Source of the DNA: Lactobacillus colini
GTDB taxonomy: Bacteria; Bacillota; Bacilli; Lactobacillales; Lactobacillaceae
Length of the DNA stretch: 64,000 nt
Assembly (NCBI RefSeq): GCF_017874575.1
Contig: NZ_JAGGLU010000007.1
Span: 47,754 to 111,753 of the forward strand
Reading direction: 5' to 3'
Positions 1 to 8,321 of this stretch are shown here, piece after piece. The position numbers and the translations under genes are program-made. Within the stretch, counting starts at the first letter, position 1; each line of letters starts with the position of its first letter. Under the pieces are notes generated by a model. That model searched no databases. It was not told the origin of the DNA and saw only the letters and a program-made list of their open reading frames with translations.

Positions 1-801
1 AATCTTCTGATAATCTAAACCATTAAATACCTTTAATTCTGCACCACCAGCCATCATATTAGTAGTAACAGGAATATTAGGGGTTAGTTTTTTTAAAGGT
101 TCTATTTCATTATCAATAAATGAAATAGATTGATCAGTTACGAATCTGTTCCAATCTAAATTCATTCCTTTATTGCCTGTCTCACTCTTAGGTCCAGGTG
201 CCGTGATTTCATCCCAACTATCATAATAATGACTCCAAAAAGTAGTCCACCATGCATGATTTAAATTATCTAAAGTATGATATTTCCTTTGTAGAAACTT
301 TCTAAAGTTTTCTTGGCATAAATCACAGTAACATACACTAGAATATTCATTTGAAATATGCCAAAGAATTAAGCTTTTGCGCTTACCAAAATGTTTTGCA
401 AGTTTAGTATTTATTTCGTGTACCTTTTGGCGATAAATTGGTGAAGAAATGCAGTGATTATGACGTCCACCAAACTTTCTCCTTATACCATCGCTATCTA
501 CCCTTAATACTTCTGGGTATTTTTTGGCTAGCCATGCTGGACGTGCACCTGATGGGGTTGCCAGAATTACATGTCCATGCATTTTTTCAACTCGATCAAA
601 GATATCGTCTAGCCAATCAAAGGTATAGTTTCCTTCTTTAGGTTCTAGCTTTGCCCATGAGAATACACCTACTGTAACAGTGTTAATATTTGCAGCTTTA
701 AATAGTGCAAAATCTTGATTAAGAATTTCAGGTGTATCCAGCCATTGTTCCGGATTGTAGTCTCCACCATGGAGAAATTCATTGATATTTAGTTTTGTCA
801 T
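1..801 (-). CDS. GH42 beta-galactosidase, N-terminal 267 residues (cut by window edge)
   Basis: This is the N-terminal part of a cytoplasmic GH42 beta-galactosidase that would hydrolyse terminal beta-galactosides. The start ATG lies at 801-799 and the frame stays open to base 1. The family opening HGGDYNPEQW is at residues 11-20, and the acid/base Glu is E152 in the motif HISNEYS. Cysteines at 117, 157, 159 and 162 match the zinc site of many GH42 enzymes. The nucleophile Glu lies in the missing C-terminal half. No signal peptide is seen. It is the last visible gene of the minus-strand operon LacI - EIIC - DUF3284 - GH36 - GH42, so it probably splits galactosides freed or imported by that operon. 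A hairpin at 824-854 separates it from the alpha-galactosidase gene. Confidence 0.93.
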   Translation of the reverse strand, partial: MTKLNINEFLHGGDYNPEQWLDTPEILNQDFALFKAANINTVTVGVFSWAKLEPKEGNYTFDWLDDIFDRVEKMHGHVILATPSGARPAWLAKKYPEVLRVDSDGIRRKFGGRHNHCISSPIYRQKVHEINTKLAKHFGKRKSLILWHISNEYSSVCYCDLCQENFRKFLQRKYHTLDNLNHAWWTTFWSHYYDSWDEITAPGPKSETGNKGMNLDWNRFVTDQSISFIDNEIEPLKKLTPNIPVTTNMMAGGAELKVFNGLDYQKI

Positions 802-823
802 TTTAATTACCCTTATTTGCGCA

Positions 824-854
824 AAAAGCTGTGACTTTCATTGTCGCAGCTTTT
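824..854 (-). terminator. Hairpin between GH36 and GH42 genes (possible partial terminator)
   Basis: The arms AAAAGCTGTGAC (824-835) and GTCGCAGCTTTT (843-854) pair with one G-T or mismatched position around a 7-base loop. On the minus strand the second arm ends in a run of T. It sits inside the operon, so it may stop only part of the transcripts or mark an RNA processing site. Confidence 0.6.
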
Positions 855-859
855 ATAAC

Positions 860-3082
860 TTATTTTTCCATTTTAATTTGGTATATATAAGATTGAAAAT
901 CACCGATTAATTCAGCTGTGTTCTTATTAGCACCATTAAATTGATATGGTTCACGTAAGCCACGCCTCTTCAGGATTGACCCACTCAGTTTAACTTTATT
1001 AACTTGATATTCTCGATCTTGATTAACATTTAGTATAGAAAAGTACCGATTAAGTGCATCATTAGCTCTTGCAAGCTTACGATAAAAGCCAATAATCATA
1101 TTTTCCTCATTACTTACTTCAAATGCATAAGTATTCTTGTCTTCAATAGGTAAGAGGTTAGAAAATTTACCATTAACTAGCAAATCTCTCTTTTGTTTAT
1201 ACCAGTTGATTTGATTACGAATTTTTTGCTTATCAGAGGGGGAAAGTTTATTTAAGTCAAGTTCGTAACCTAATGGACCAAAACTGGCAAAATCTTGACT
1301 AAACTTTAAGTTAGTATTTCTCCCTACCTGTCCATTTGGAATATCAGACACATGATTACTAAAAGTTGATAATGGATAGGCTAGAAGTGTACCTTGCATA
1401 ATGTCAAGTCTTTCGACCGCATCACTATCATCACTAGGCCAAATTTGAGGGCTATAATACATAATTCCTAAATCATACCTACCTCCACCACTTGCACACC
1501 CTTCAATTAATAAATTAGGGAAATTTGTTAGTAATTTACTGTATAGTTCATAAACTCCTTTGATATATCGGTGGAAGAACTCACCTTGTGGTAAGTTCTG
1601 CTTTTTCAAGTATGGTGAATATGCCTCAGTAATGTATCGATTCATATCCCACTTAATGTAGTCTACTTTACAATCTTCGATAATTTTGGCCATCTGCTGA
1701 TAAATATTATCCACTACTTGCGGATTGGAAAAATCTAATACATATTGTCCTCTGCCAATTGCAGCTCTTGAGTAAGGATGGCGCACAATCCAATCTGGAT
1801 GACTCTTATATAAAGATGTATCAGGAGATATCATTTCAGGCTCAAACCATAATCCAAATTGCATTCCCATTTGGTGTAACTTTTGGCTAAAATGATTTAA
1901 TCCCCTAGGAAACTTTTTGCGATTAACCGTCCAATCACCCAAAGATGTGTTATCAGTGTCACGATGACCGAACCAACCATCATCTAAAACAAAGCATTCC
2001 ATCCCTAAAGCTTTACCTTCTTTAGCTAATTGAAGCAGTTTTTCTTCATTAAAGTTAAAGACATAAGCTTCCCAACTATTGATTACAATTGGGCGTTTTT
2101 CATATTGCCATTTTCTATCTATTACATATTTTTGAGTAAAATAATGTGTTTCATTCATTAAGCCGTTATAGCCATTTTCAGTAAAAAACATCACTCCTTC
2201 CGGTGTTTTAAATGATTGTCCAGGTTTTAATAGCCAACGAAAGCCACTTGGATTAATGCCTGTCATTACCCTCGTAACTCCCCATTCATTCACTTCAGCT
2301 TGACTAATGAAGTTACCTGAATATATCAAATTGCTAGCATATATCTTTCCTTGATTAAGTCCAACTTTCTTTTCTGTTAAGGCAATAAATGGATTTTGGT
2401 GGTGGCTGCTAGCACCCCGTAAAGATTCAACTTTAGTAATACCTTGAATCAAGGGACGTTTCTTAATGTGACGTTCCTTCAGCCAAGCCCCAGATAACTG
2501 CAAAAAATCCCAATTATTATTATCTAAAGTAAATAGGCTGCTTTGCATATTAGTGAGATAAACTATATTTTCTCCTAAGTTCTTTATCTGAGCACTTCTA
2601 ACAATTGCACTACTATTTTTAAAAATTGTATAGTTTAAAATTAATTCAAGTTGATGTTCTTTATCTACCAACCTAATGCTTAAAGTCTCTGATTCTCCGA
2701 CTTCTGCATAACTTTTAGGAAAGTCTAAAGTACGTTTTTTTATGTTATTAATCTTATAATCTTCAAACTCAAAACTAGGATAGAGATATTCATTGCCATT
2801 ATCTAAGTTAATAGCACCTTCACGAAAGTCAGAAGTGCCATTAACAGGAAATTCCGACTCATGATCTGCCAAAGAAAAGTTAGGGATATCAGGAGAATAT
2901 TTTACAGTACCTGCTGATTTGCTTTTATCACATTTAAGATATTCTAAATCTTCCCGTGTTAACTCTCCTAATTCTCTGCCATAGTAAAGATGTCCTAGTT
3001 CACCATTTTCCATGATGTAGAATAGGTAGCTAGTCTTATCGTTATGAAGATGAAAATATTTATTAAAAAGATATTCAATCAT
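860..3082 (-). CDS. GH36 alpha-galactosidase
   Basis: This is a cytoplasmic alpha-galactosidase (melibiose/raffinose-type substrates) of 740 residues, the usual length for bacterial GH36 enzymes of the AgaA/RafA/MelA type. The central barrel carries the nucleophile D479 in KWDMNR and the acid/base Asp in the SDDSD motif at 550-554, most likely D551. The motif LDDGWFGHR is also typical of GH36. An N-terminal beta-sandwich precedes the barrel and a short beta domain follows it. No signal peptide is present. The gene starts 9 bases after the DUF3284 gene and precedes the GH42 beta-galactosidase, so both alpha- and beta-linked galactosides are probably handled by one LacI-controlled operon. The melA/rafA/aga names are used variably for this family, so no symbol is given. 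Confidence 0.95.
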   Translation of the reverse strand: MIEYLFNKYFHLHNDKTSYLFYIMENGELGHLYYGRELGELTREDLEYLKCDKSKSAGTVKYSPDIPNFSLADHESEFPVNGTSDFREGAINLDNGNEYLYPSFEFEDYKINNIKKRTLDFPKSYAEVGESETLSIRLVDKEHQLELILNYTIFKNSSAIVRSAQIKNLGENIVYLTNMQSSLFTLDNNNWDFLQLSGAWLKERHIKKRPLIQGITKVESLRGASSHHQNPFIALTEKKVGLNQGKIYASNLIYSGNFISQAEVNEWGVTRVMTGINPSGFRWLLKPGQSFKTPEGVMFFTENGYNGLMNETHYFTQKYVIDRKWQYEKRPIVINSWEAYVFNFNEEKLLQLAKEGKALGMECFVLDDGWFGHRDTDNTSLGDWTVNRKKFPRGLNHFSQKLHQMGMQFGLWFEPEMISPDTSLYKSHPDWIVRHPYSRAAIGRGQYVLDFSNPQVVDNIYQQMAKIIEDCKVDYIKWDMNRYITEAYSPYLKKQNLPQGEFFHRYIKGVYELYSKLLTNFPNLLIEGCASGGGRYDLGIMYYSPQIWPSDDSDAVERLDIMQGTLLAYPLSTFSNHVSDIPNGQVGRNTNLKFSQDFASFGPLGYELDLNKLSPSDKQKIRNQINWYKQKRDLLVNGKFSNLLPIEDKNTYAFEVSNEENMIIGFYRKLARANDALNRYFSILNVNQDREYQVNKVKLSGSILKRRGLREPYQFNGANKNTAELIGDFQSYIYQIKMEK

Positions 3083-3091
3083 TTTATCTGC

Positions 3092-3535
3092 CTAATTCAG
3101 TGCTAAATTTTCTAATTGTTGCATTCTTTTTTTCATGCCACGATTATAGAAAAACTTGTATAGTAATTTCGCCAAGAAAAAGTAACTTTGACCGCGAAAA
3201 GTAGTTACATTAGTTCTTTCCGAATAATCTAACTCATTACTTCCATTAGGGCTTTTTTTAAATTTAAATGTTTGAGTAATATCATGATTACCGACTTGAT
3301 GAGTTACTAATTGAAATTCCTCATTAGGGATAATCTTTGTAACTTCCATTGTCGTTACTGAGTCATGATTTATTTTTGTTTTTAGTGTAGTGTTAATTTT
3401 ATCCCCTACATGCAGTTCTTTAATACTCTTATCATGCATTTGAAAGTATTCAAGCTGTGTATTCAACAAAGTTTGATACATTTTTTGAGGATCAGCTTTG
3501 TAGAAATATCTATAAGTTAAGGTATTAGTATTCAT
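3092..3535 (-). CDS. DUF3284 domain protein
   Basis: This is a 147-residue soluble protein of the DUF3284 family, which resembles the START/SRPBCC fold (an N-terminal YRYFYKADPQ strand, a central beta region, a C-terminal helix rich in Lys and Arg). The biochemical role is unknown. Family members are commonly found beside lactose/cellobiose-type PTS EIIC genes in lactobacilli, as here. A strong ribosome site (GAGGAG) lies just before the start, and the gene is packed between EIIC (20 bases upstream) and GH36 (9 bases downstream). A part in handling the imported sugar is inferred from context only. Confidence 0.8.
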   Translation of the reverse strand: MNTNTLTYRYFYKADPQKMYQTLLNTQLEYFQMHDKSIKELHVGDKINTTLKTKINHDSVTTMEVTKIIPNEEFQLVTHQVGNHDITQTFKFKKSPNGSNELDYSERTNVTTFRGQSYFFLAKLLYKFFYNRGMKKRMQQLENLALN

Positions 3536-3555
3536 TCTATTAACTCCTCATTCGT

Positions 3556-4851
3556 CTATTTGGCCATGTTAGCTTGCTCATCTTTTAAGTAAGATTTATC
3601 AAGAGCTATTAAGAATGGAACAAAAATGAAGGTCATAACCACTACGTCAACCAATTGTAAAATTGCCCCAGCAATTGAACCTGTCCCAAGCCAACCAGAA
3701 ATGAAAATAGGTGTTGACCAGACTACTGTAGCACCAATAGGATGAGGTACTAGCCCAATTGCTATTGCAGCATATGAAATTGCTGTAGAAGCCATTGGAG
3801 CTAAAATCCATGGTATAAAGGTTATTGGATTCAAAACCATTGGCAATCCATATGTCATAGGTTCAGAAACATTAAAGATAGATGGAACAAGGACCGTCTT
3901 CATAGTTGTCTTCATTCTTGCAGAACGTGCAAGCCAAAAGGCAAAGACTATAGCAATACCTAATTGCAAACCTTGACATACGAATACACCCATGAAAGTA
4001 GTATTAATAATATGTGGTAAATGATTTGGATCTACACCGTTGCGGTATGCGTTATAGTTTTGAAGTGCTAAAGAATCCATGATAGGCTGAATAATTGAGT
4101 TAACTAACAAGGTACCATGAATACCAAACCACCAAAAGAGCTGTGTAAAGAACACTGCAAACAAAACTGCTGGAAGTGTATCACCCAATCCCATTAATGG
4201 TTGTTGCAAAACTTTATAAACAAAATCAATCGCATCTTTGTAAGATGTAAGCGTAAATACATAGCGAATAATATTTGCTAACAAAAGTGGTGCAGCACCT
4301 GGAATAATGGCAACAAATGATTGTCCAATCATTGGAGGGACTGAATCTGGCATTTTAATAGTAATGTTGGCCATACTAATGCGGCAATATATTTCACAAG
4401 AAACAATTGCCACGATAATAGCAACAAACATACCTTGTGCACCCAATTGATTAATTGGGAAAAATGCACCTTGTGTTTTATCATTACCAACTAAAGCAAG
4501 CATTAAAAATGATGATAATGATATTGCACCAGCAAATATCTGAGACTGCTTATAGTGCCCTGCTAATTGATAAGCAACACCAAAAGCAATAAACATTGCT
4601 GAAATATTCATAGTTGCATTACCAACAGGTGCAAAGAAGTCATTAAAGAACTTTAATACTCCTGGCGACAGAAATTTTGCAAAACCAAAAGTTTGCGGTA
4701 AGTTTTGAATAATTACCATGATTGCTCCAAACATTGTAGCTGGAAAAGCAATCATCATTCCATCACGTAAACTAGTTAAATATTTATTTTTTCCAAGCAT
4801 TGATGCAAACGGTACGAGTCTTTTCTGCATCCAATCTAAAAAACTTTTCAT
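3556..4851 (-). CDS. PTS lactose/cellobiose-family EIIC permease
   Basis: This is a membrane permease subunit of 431 residues that imports and phosphorylates a disaccharide with partner EIIA and EIIB proteins. It is almost entirely hydrophobic segments, and the sequence between the FNVSEPMTYGLPMVLNP loop and the C-terminal helices is typical of CelB/LacE-type EIIC. The C-terminal part has no EIIB domain, and no EIIA or EIIB gene lies in the window, so these must be supplied from elsewhere. It is the first structural gene after the LacI regulator, and the promoter region at 4852-4930 holds inverted repeats. The operon's alpha- and beta-galactosidases suggest a galactoside substrate. Because GH36 and GH42 act on unphosphorylated sugars, the match between PTS and enzymes is not simple. 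Confidence 0.9.
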   Translation of the reverse strand: MKSFLDWMQKRLVPFASMLGKNKYLTSLRDGMMIAFPATMFGAIMVIIQNLPQTFGFAKFLSPGVLKFFNDFFAPVGNATMNISAMFIAFGVAYQLAGHYKQSQIFAGAISLSSFLMLALVGNDKTQGAFFPINQLGAQGMFVAIIVAIVSCEIYCRISMANITIKMPDSVPPMIGQSFVAIIPGAAPLLLANIIRYVFTLTSYKDAIDFVYKVLQQPLMGLGDTLPAVLFAVFFTQLFWWFGIHGTLLVNSIIQPIMDSLALQNYNAYRNGVDPNHLPHIINTTFMGVFVCQGLQLGIAIVFAFWLARSARMKTTMKTVLVPSIFNVSEPMTYGLPMVLNPITFIPWILAPMASTAISYAAIAIGLVPHPIGATVVWSTPIFISGWLGTGSIAGAILQLVDVVVMTFIFVPFLIALDKSYLKDEQANMAK

Positions 4852-4882
4852 AATGTTCTCCCAAGTTAATGAAATCGCTTAC

Positions 4883-4923
4883 TGTTTACATTTATTATTA
4901 TAAATGTTTATAATTTGTTTACA
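4883..4923. promoter_or_regulatory. Probable operator region of the galactoside operon
   Basis: Just upstream of the EIIC start are TGTTTACA (4883-4890), a second TGTTTACA (4916-4923), and a perfect inverted repeat ACATTTAT/ATAAATGT (4888-4895 and 4900-4907, 4-base gap). The TGTTTAC half-site recurs in the palindrome in front of the lacI-type gene (6021-6043), so the local LacI protein is the likely binder. This is inference from shared half-sites. Confidence 0.55.
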
Positions 4924-4935
4924 CAATAACCAAAT

Positions 4936-4962
4936 AAAAAAAGTTATAACTTGCTATAACTT
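4936..4962 (-). terminator. Terminator of the LacI-family gene
   Basis: The arms AAGTTATA (4941-4948) and TATAACTT (4955-4962) form a hairpin on the minus strand, followed by a T run (4936-4942 complement). It overlaps the stop codon of the regulator and separates it from the EIIC operon. Confidence 0.6.
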
Positions 4963-5988
4963 TTCCATAACAGACTCTCTTAAATTAAATTTACTTCGAC
5001 AAGTAATGACTAATGGCATTGCATTTTCTTCTTCGATCATCATGTCTCTAACTAATCTAACAGCTACATGCCCCATTTGTTTTGAATCCATATATACGCT
5101 AGATAGAGCAGGAGTCAAATACCTATTTAACTCAACATCATCAAAGCTGACTACAGAAACTTCTTCTGGAATCTTAATATTATGATTTTTGAGCGCTTTA
5201 TAAACCCCTAATGCCATTGGATCACTGCCAACTAGAATAGCAGATGGCAATTCTTGACTTTCATTGATAATTTGATTGCAGAGATTATAACCATCTTTTA
5301 TAGTCCAATTTCTTATATATAGATGTTCGTATTTATTTAATCCTTTCACTTTCATCCAATTAGAATAAGCTAAGGCTCTTTTTTCAACTTCTAAGGGTAC
5401 AGTTTTTCCTTTAATATCTACTACATTTGCCCTTCCTCCCACATAAACTATATTTCTATGTCCTAGCTTATATAAGTAATTCAATATTTTTGTGGTTTGA
5501 TTAGTGAAATCATTTTGAATATAAGTACAATCATCTAAAACTGGATCAGCATCTACTAAAACGATATTTTTATTGTAGTTCTTCAATTTTTCAATTGCAT
5601 CATTGGTCATCTGCCCTACTAAAATAATTGCTCCATATTTAGAAAGTAGATCTAAATTTTTTTCTTTGTCGTGCATTCTAAACACAATATCTGTTTCTAA
5701 GCGCCATTTATCAGCTTCTTCAATAATTCCATCATGAATATTTTGAAAATAGGGATCTTGTGCTTCATCTTTTTCAGAATGTCTTAAAATAAGACCTATA
5801 TTCATTCCTTTATTTTCTTTAGGTCCGGACTTATTTTTTGATTTGTTGTATTTTAATTTTTTAGAAACTTCTATAACTCGCTTTCTAGTATTTTCATTAA
5901 TATGAAAACTCTTATCGTTATTTAAAATCCTTGAAACACTAGCTGGTGAAACCCCAGCCATTTTTGCAACATCTCTTATACTAGGCAT
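4954..5988 (-). CDS. LacI-family transcriptional regulator
   Basis: This is a 344-residue DNA-binding repressor. The N-terminal LacI helix-turn-helix (SIRDVAKMAGVSPASVSRIL, residues 3-22) is followed by a periplasmic-binding-like sugar sensor domain to the end, with the family motif LVGSDPMALGVYKAL. Length and layout are normal for LacI/GalR proteins. It lies directly upstream of EIIC, DUF3284, GH36 and GH42 on the same strand and probably represses them when galactosides are absent. A 7-bp palindrome in its own promoter (6021-6043) suggests autoregulation. Confidence 0.93.
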   Translation of the reverse strand: MPSIRDVAKMAGVSPASVSRILNNDKSFHINENTRKRVIEVSKKLKYNKSKNKSGPKENKGMNIGLILRHSEKDEAQDPYFQNIHDGIIEEADKWRLETDIVFRMHDKEKNLDLLSKYGAIILVGQMTNDAIEKLKNYNKNIVLVDADPVLDDCTYIQNDFTNQTTKILNYLYKLGHRNIVYVGGRANVVDIKGKTVPLEVEKRALAYSNWMKVKGLNKYEHLYIRNWTIKDGYNLCNQIINESQELPSAILVGSDPMALGVYKALKNHNIKIPEEVSVVSFDDVELNRYLTPALSSVYMDSKQMGHVAVRLVRDMMIEEENAMPLVITCRSKFNLRESVMEKL

Positions 5989-6020
5989 AATTAAATATCT
6001 CTTTTTCTATTTTTTGTTTA

Positions 6021-6043
6021 TGTTTACCAAAATATTGTAAACA
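6021..6043. promoter_or_regulatory. Palindromic operator before the LacI-family gene
   Basis: TGTTTAC (6021-6027) and GTAAACA (6037-6043) are perfect inverted repeats with a 9-base spacer, 33 bases upstream of the regulator's start. This is the layout expected of a LacI-type operator. Its half-site also occurs at 4883 and 4916, before the EIIC operon. Confidence 0.6.
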
Positions 6044-6225
6044 TTATTTCAATTTTTATAAAGATCTATTGCTCAAATATATCATACTAAAATGCATCTC
6101 TTACAACTTTTTTCATGTAAGGGATGCATTTACTTCATCTTAATTACTATTATGAGGAGGAGATATTGCAACGCTCTCTTTATATTTAAGCTGATTACTA
6201 CCCATTTGTTACATAACTTTTTTAA

Positions 6226-6285
6226 ATGTTTAAAAAGTATTATGGTACATCCCCACAAGAGTATCGTAGAAAATATGTGTTATAA
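6226..6285 (+). pseudogene. Tail remnant of an AraC-family regulator
   Basis: The plus-strand frame ending at the TAA at 6283-6285 reads FKKYYGTSPQEYRRKYVL. This is the classic C-terminal end of AraC/XylS helix-turn-helix domains. Further upstream the frame is broken by stop codons (for example at 6215-6225), and no N-terminal part is present in the region from the LacI gene onwards. The fragment therefore looks like the decayed end of a lost regulator. The rest of 6044-6225 holds nothing I can recognise beyond the operator. Confidence 0.6.
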
Positions 6286-6379
6286 AGGAATTAAAACAAG
6301 CCATTGAGGGCGCTAACAATGGAGTTTATGGTCATGTCTATGATTCTGTAGAGAAATTTAGAAAGCGAAATTCTGAATA

Positions 6380-6493
6380 GTGAAAGTAATAATTACTAAA
6401 CAGTATGATCGCGCTGAAAAGAAAAATGAAGTCCTAAATAATTGCAAACAGGCTATTAATTTAATAAAGCCCGATCCTATCTACCATCGTTAG
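6380..6493 (+). other. Two overlapping short frames of unknown nature (possible gene remnants)
   Basis: After the AraC remnant, an open frame without a start codon runs to a TAG at 6378-6380 and ends NGVYGHVYDSVEKFRKRNSE. A GTG at 6380 overlaps that stop (TAGTG) and opens a 37-residue frame that begins VKVIITKQYD and ends at 6493. Stop/start overlap is usual for real gene pairs, and the size and basic character recall toxin-antitoxin modules. No family can be assigned and neither frame is complete. The second frame also runs into the terminator hairpin. It is best treated as debris. Confidence 0.25.
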
Positions 6494-6506
6494 GACCGGG
6501 TTTTAT
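6464..6506. terminator. Hairpin terminator downstream of the carboxylesterase
   Basis: The arms CCCGATCCTA (6470-6479) and TAGGACCGGG (6491-6500) pair with one G-T position. The stem is flanked by TTTTATT on the plus side and by an A-rich stretch that reads as T-rich on the minus strand, so it can work in both directions. It ends the minus-strand esterase transcript. Confidence 0.75.
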
Positions 6507-6533
6507 TATAATCTATTATGACACGTTTATATT

Positions 6534-8225
6534 TTACTTATCAAAATCAGATAAATTATTGTATTTAGTATCTAAACCGTTGCTAAACCAACGACCATTC
6601 ATAACCTTGCTAATAATATTCTTCTTTTGCGCAGGAGTAACTGAAGTATCTTGATCCATTGCGTTTAAAATATCTTGATCAGTATAAGTTTTAGACTTCA
6701 TCTTAATTTTTGAATAATCTTTATCAGCATCAATGTTTAACACTGGTGCATTTTGCTTTTTATATGGCTTCCAATCGACGTTATTCTTATTTGAAGAACC
6801 GTCTTTAGAGATCATAAAGTTATAGATATAATTTTGGAATGCTGCTAACATTGCACGTGCACCGTCACTCTTGTATGCATCCCCCACTACTAACTTATAA
6901 CTAGTATTATTAGTATCTAGCATTGGTACAAATACACCATGATAGGCACCATAAGTTGCCATTGTTGGACCAACGACTTTTATGTCATTACCAAAATCTA
7001 TGTTCATACCATAGATATTAGCCTTATAGCCTTGTTTAAGCATCTTATTAGCCGAATTTTCTACATTAAAACGTCCGTATAATTCACCACCATACTTAAA
7101 TCCAAATTGATATTGTGGATCAGTAAGCAATTTTCCATCAGCTAAAGTCTTAGCAAAGTATGGGTCATATGCTTCAAATAATGAAAATTCTCTAGATCCA
7201 GAAGTCATTACTACCGGAACTTGATTGTACTTTTTGGTATCAAAACCATTCTTAGGAATCACTACACCATCTTTATAAAGATGCGGAAATACAGACATTC
7301 TAATACTTGCATTTCCCATTAACTTAGCTAAATCTGAAGCTTTTATGTTGTACAGAAATTTTCTAACTGCTTTTTGATCAGACTTGTTAGTACTTGTTAA
7401 CCATCTTACAGCTTCCGCTTCTGTCTTTGCTTTACCTGATTTAACAGCTAATGGTGCAATAGCCTTAGCAAAAACTTGTTGGCTCTTAACCGTATCTGAC
7501 GTAGTCATCCCTCCTGAAAAGGCAATTGCTTTATTAAATTTACCTTTAAAAATTGGAGAAATTAACATTGCCATTACATCACGACCACCAGCAGAAAAGC
7601 CAGCTACTGTAACATTATTTTTATTACCACCAAAGTATTTTGCATTTTTTTGAACCCAGGTTAAAGCTTTAGCCATATCTAGCAAAGCATAATTACCTGA
7701 ATTTTTTTGCTTAGAACCGTTTTTTAATGCAGAAAGCGGATTAAAACCTAATACTCCTAAGCGATAATTAATTGCAATATAAATAGCATCATGTTTCTTA
7801 ATAAAAGAGGTACCTGGAATTTCTGTAGAAGATCCAGTTTGGTTATTACCACCATGAATATATACGATTACTGGTAGGTTCTTCTTATTAGTATTTGGCC
7901 GATAAATATCAAGAGTTAGTGCATTTTTTTCAGAACCACTTACCGTGCCTGAATTATATTGAATAGCGGAAATTGATTTAGTGGTATTTTTCACGCCTTT
8001 CCACTTTTTAGGATTATTTGGCGCTTGCCAACGATTCTTTCCTGAAACTGAACCCCCATATGGAATTCCTTTCCACTGCAATACTCCACCATCTTTTTGA
8101 CCCTTAACTTTACCAAATTGTGTTTGTCGAATAGTTGTTGCTGCTTTAGCTTGATTCATGGTACCTAAACCTATCCCCACTAAAGTAGCTATTACAAAGG
8201 AACTACCAATAAGTTTTAATTTCAT
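6534..8225 (-). CDS. Exported type-B carboxylesterase
   Basis: This is an alpha/beta-hydrolase of 563 residues in the carboxylesterase type B (p-nitrobenzyl esterase-like) family that would hydrolyse carboxylic ester bonds. The first 28 residues form a Sec signal peptide (basic start, hydrophobic core, NQAKA-ATT cleavage region), so the enzyme is probably secreted. No LPxTG anchor is seen. The oxyanion motif VYIHGGNNQ, the nucleophile S211 in VAGFSAGG (the usual GESAG has Phe in place of Glu) and the likely His H429 in GAYHGVF are visible. The acidic member may lie in GSREFSLFEA. A cre-like site lies upstream (8272-8287), so carbon control is likely. The natural substrate is unknown; acetylated or feruloylated glycans are guesses. 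Confidence 0.88.
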   Translation of the reverse strand: MKLKLIGSSFVIATLVGIGLGTMNQAKAATTIRQTQFGKVKGQKDGGVLQWKGIPYGGSVSGKNRWQAPNNPKKWKGVKNTTKSISAIQYNSGTVSGSEKNALTLDIYRPNTNKKNLPVIVYIHGGNNQTGSSTEIPGTSFIKKHDAIYIAINYRLGVLGFNPLSALKNGSKQKNSGNYALLDMAKALTWVQKNAKYFGGNKNNVTVAGFSAGGRDVMAMLISPIFKGKFNKAIAFSGGMTTSDTVKSQQVFAKAIAPLAVKSGKAKTEAEAVRWLTSTNKSDQKAVRKFLYNIKASDLAKLMGNASIRMSVFPHLYKDGVVIPKNGFDTKKYNQVPVVMTSGSREFSLFEAYDPYFAKTLADGKLLTDPQYQFGFKYGGELYGRFNVENSANKMLKQGYKANIYGMNIDFGNDIKVVGPTMATYGAYHGVFVPMLDTNNTSYKLVVGDAYKSDGARAMLAAFQNYIYNFMISKDGSSNKNNVDWKPYKKQNAPVLNIDADKDYSKIKMKSKTYTDQDILNAMDQDTSVTPAQKKNIISKVMNGRWFSNGLDTKYNNLSDFDK

Positions 8226-8271
8226 TTTTAATCTCCTTCAAAGTCTATTTCTTACGCTTTTAAGTTTATAT

Positions 8272-8287
8272 TTGTAAGCGCTTTTAA
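8272..8287. promoter_or_regulatory. cre-like site upstream of the carboxylesterase
   Basis: TTGTAAGCGCTTTTAA matches the CcpA consensus WTGNAARCGNWWWCAW except at the C near the 3' end. It lies 47-62 bases before the esterase start, within or near the promoter. Confidence 0.5.
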
Positions 8288-8321
8288 TAAAGGGAGAAAA
8301 TTGACTTAAAAGGGTCAAAAA

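Noticed and set aside
438..641. Plus-strand 67-residue frame
   Set aside because: It lies antisense inside the GH42 gene, whose frame is complete and carries family motifs.
6092..6307. 71-residue plus-strand frame in the gap after the LacI gene
   Set aside because: Its frame differs from the one that carries the AraC tail, its composition is not protein-like, and no ribosome site is seen.
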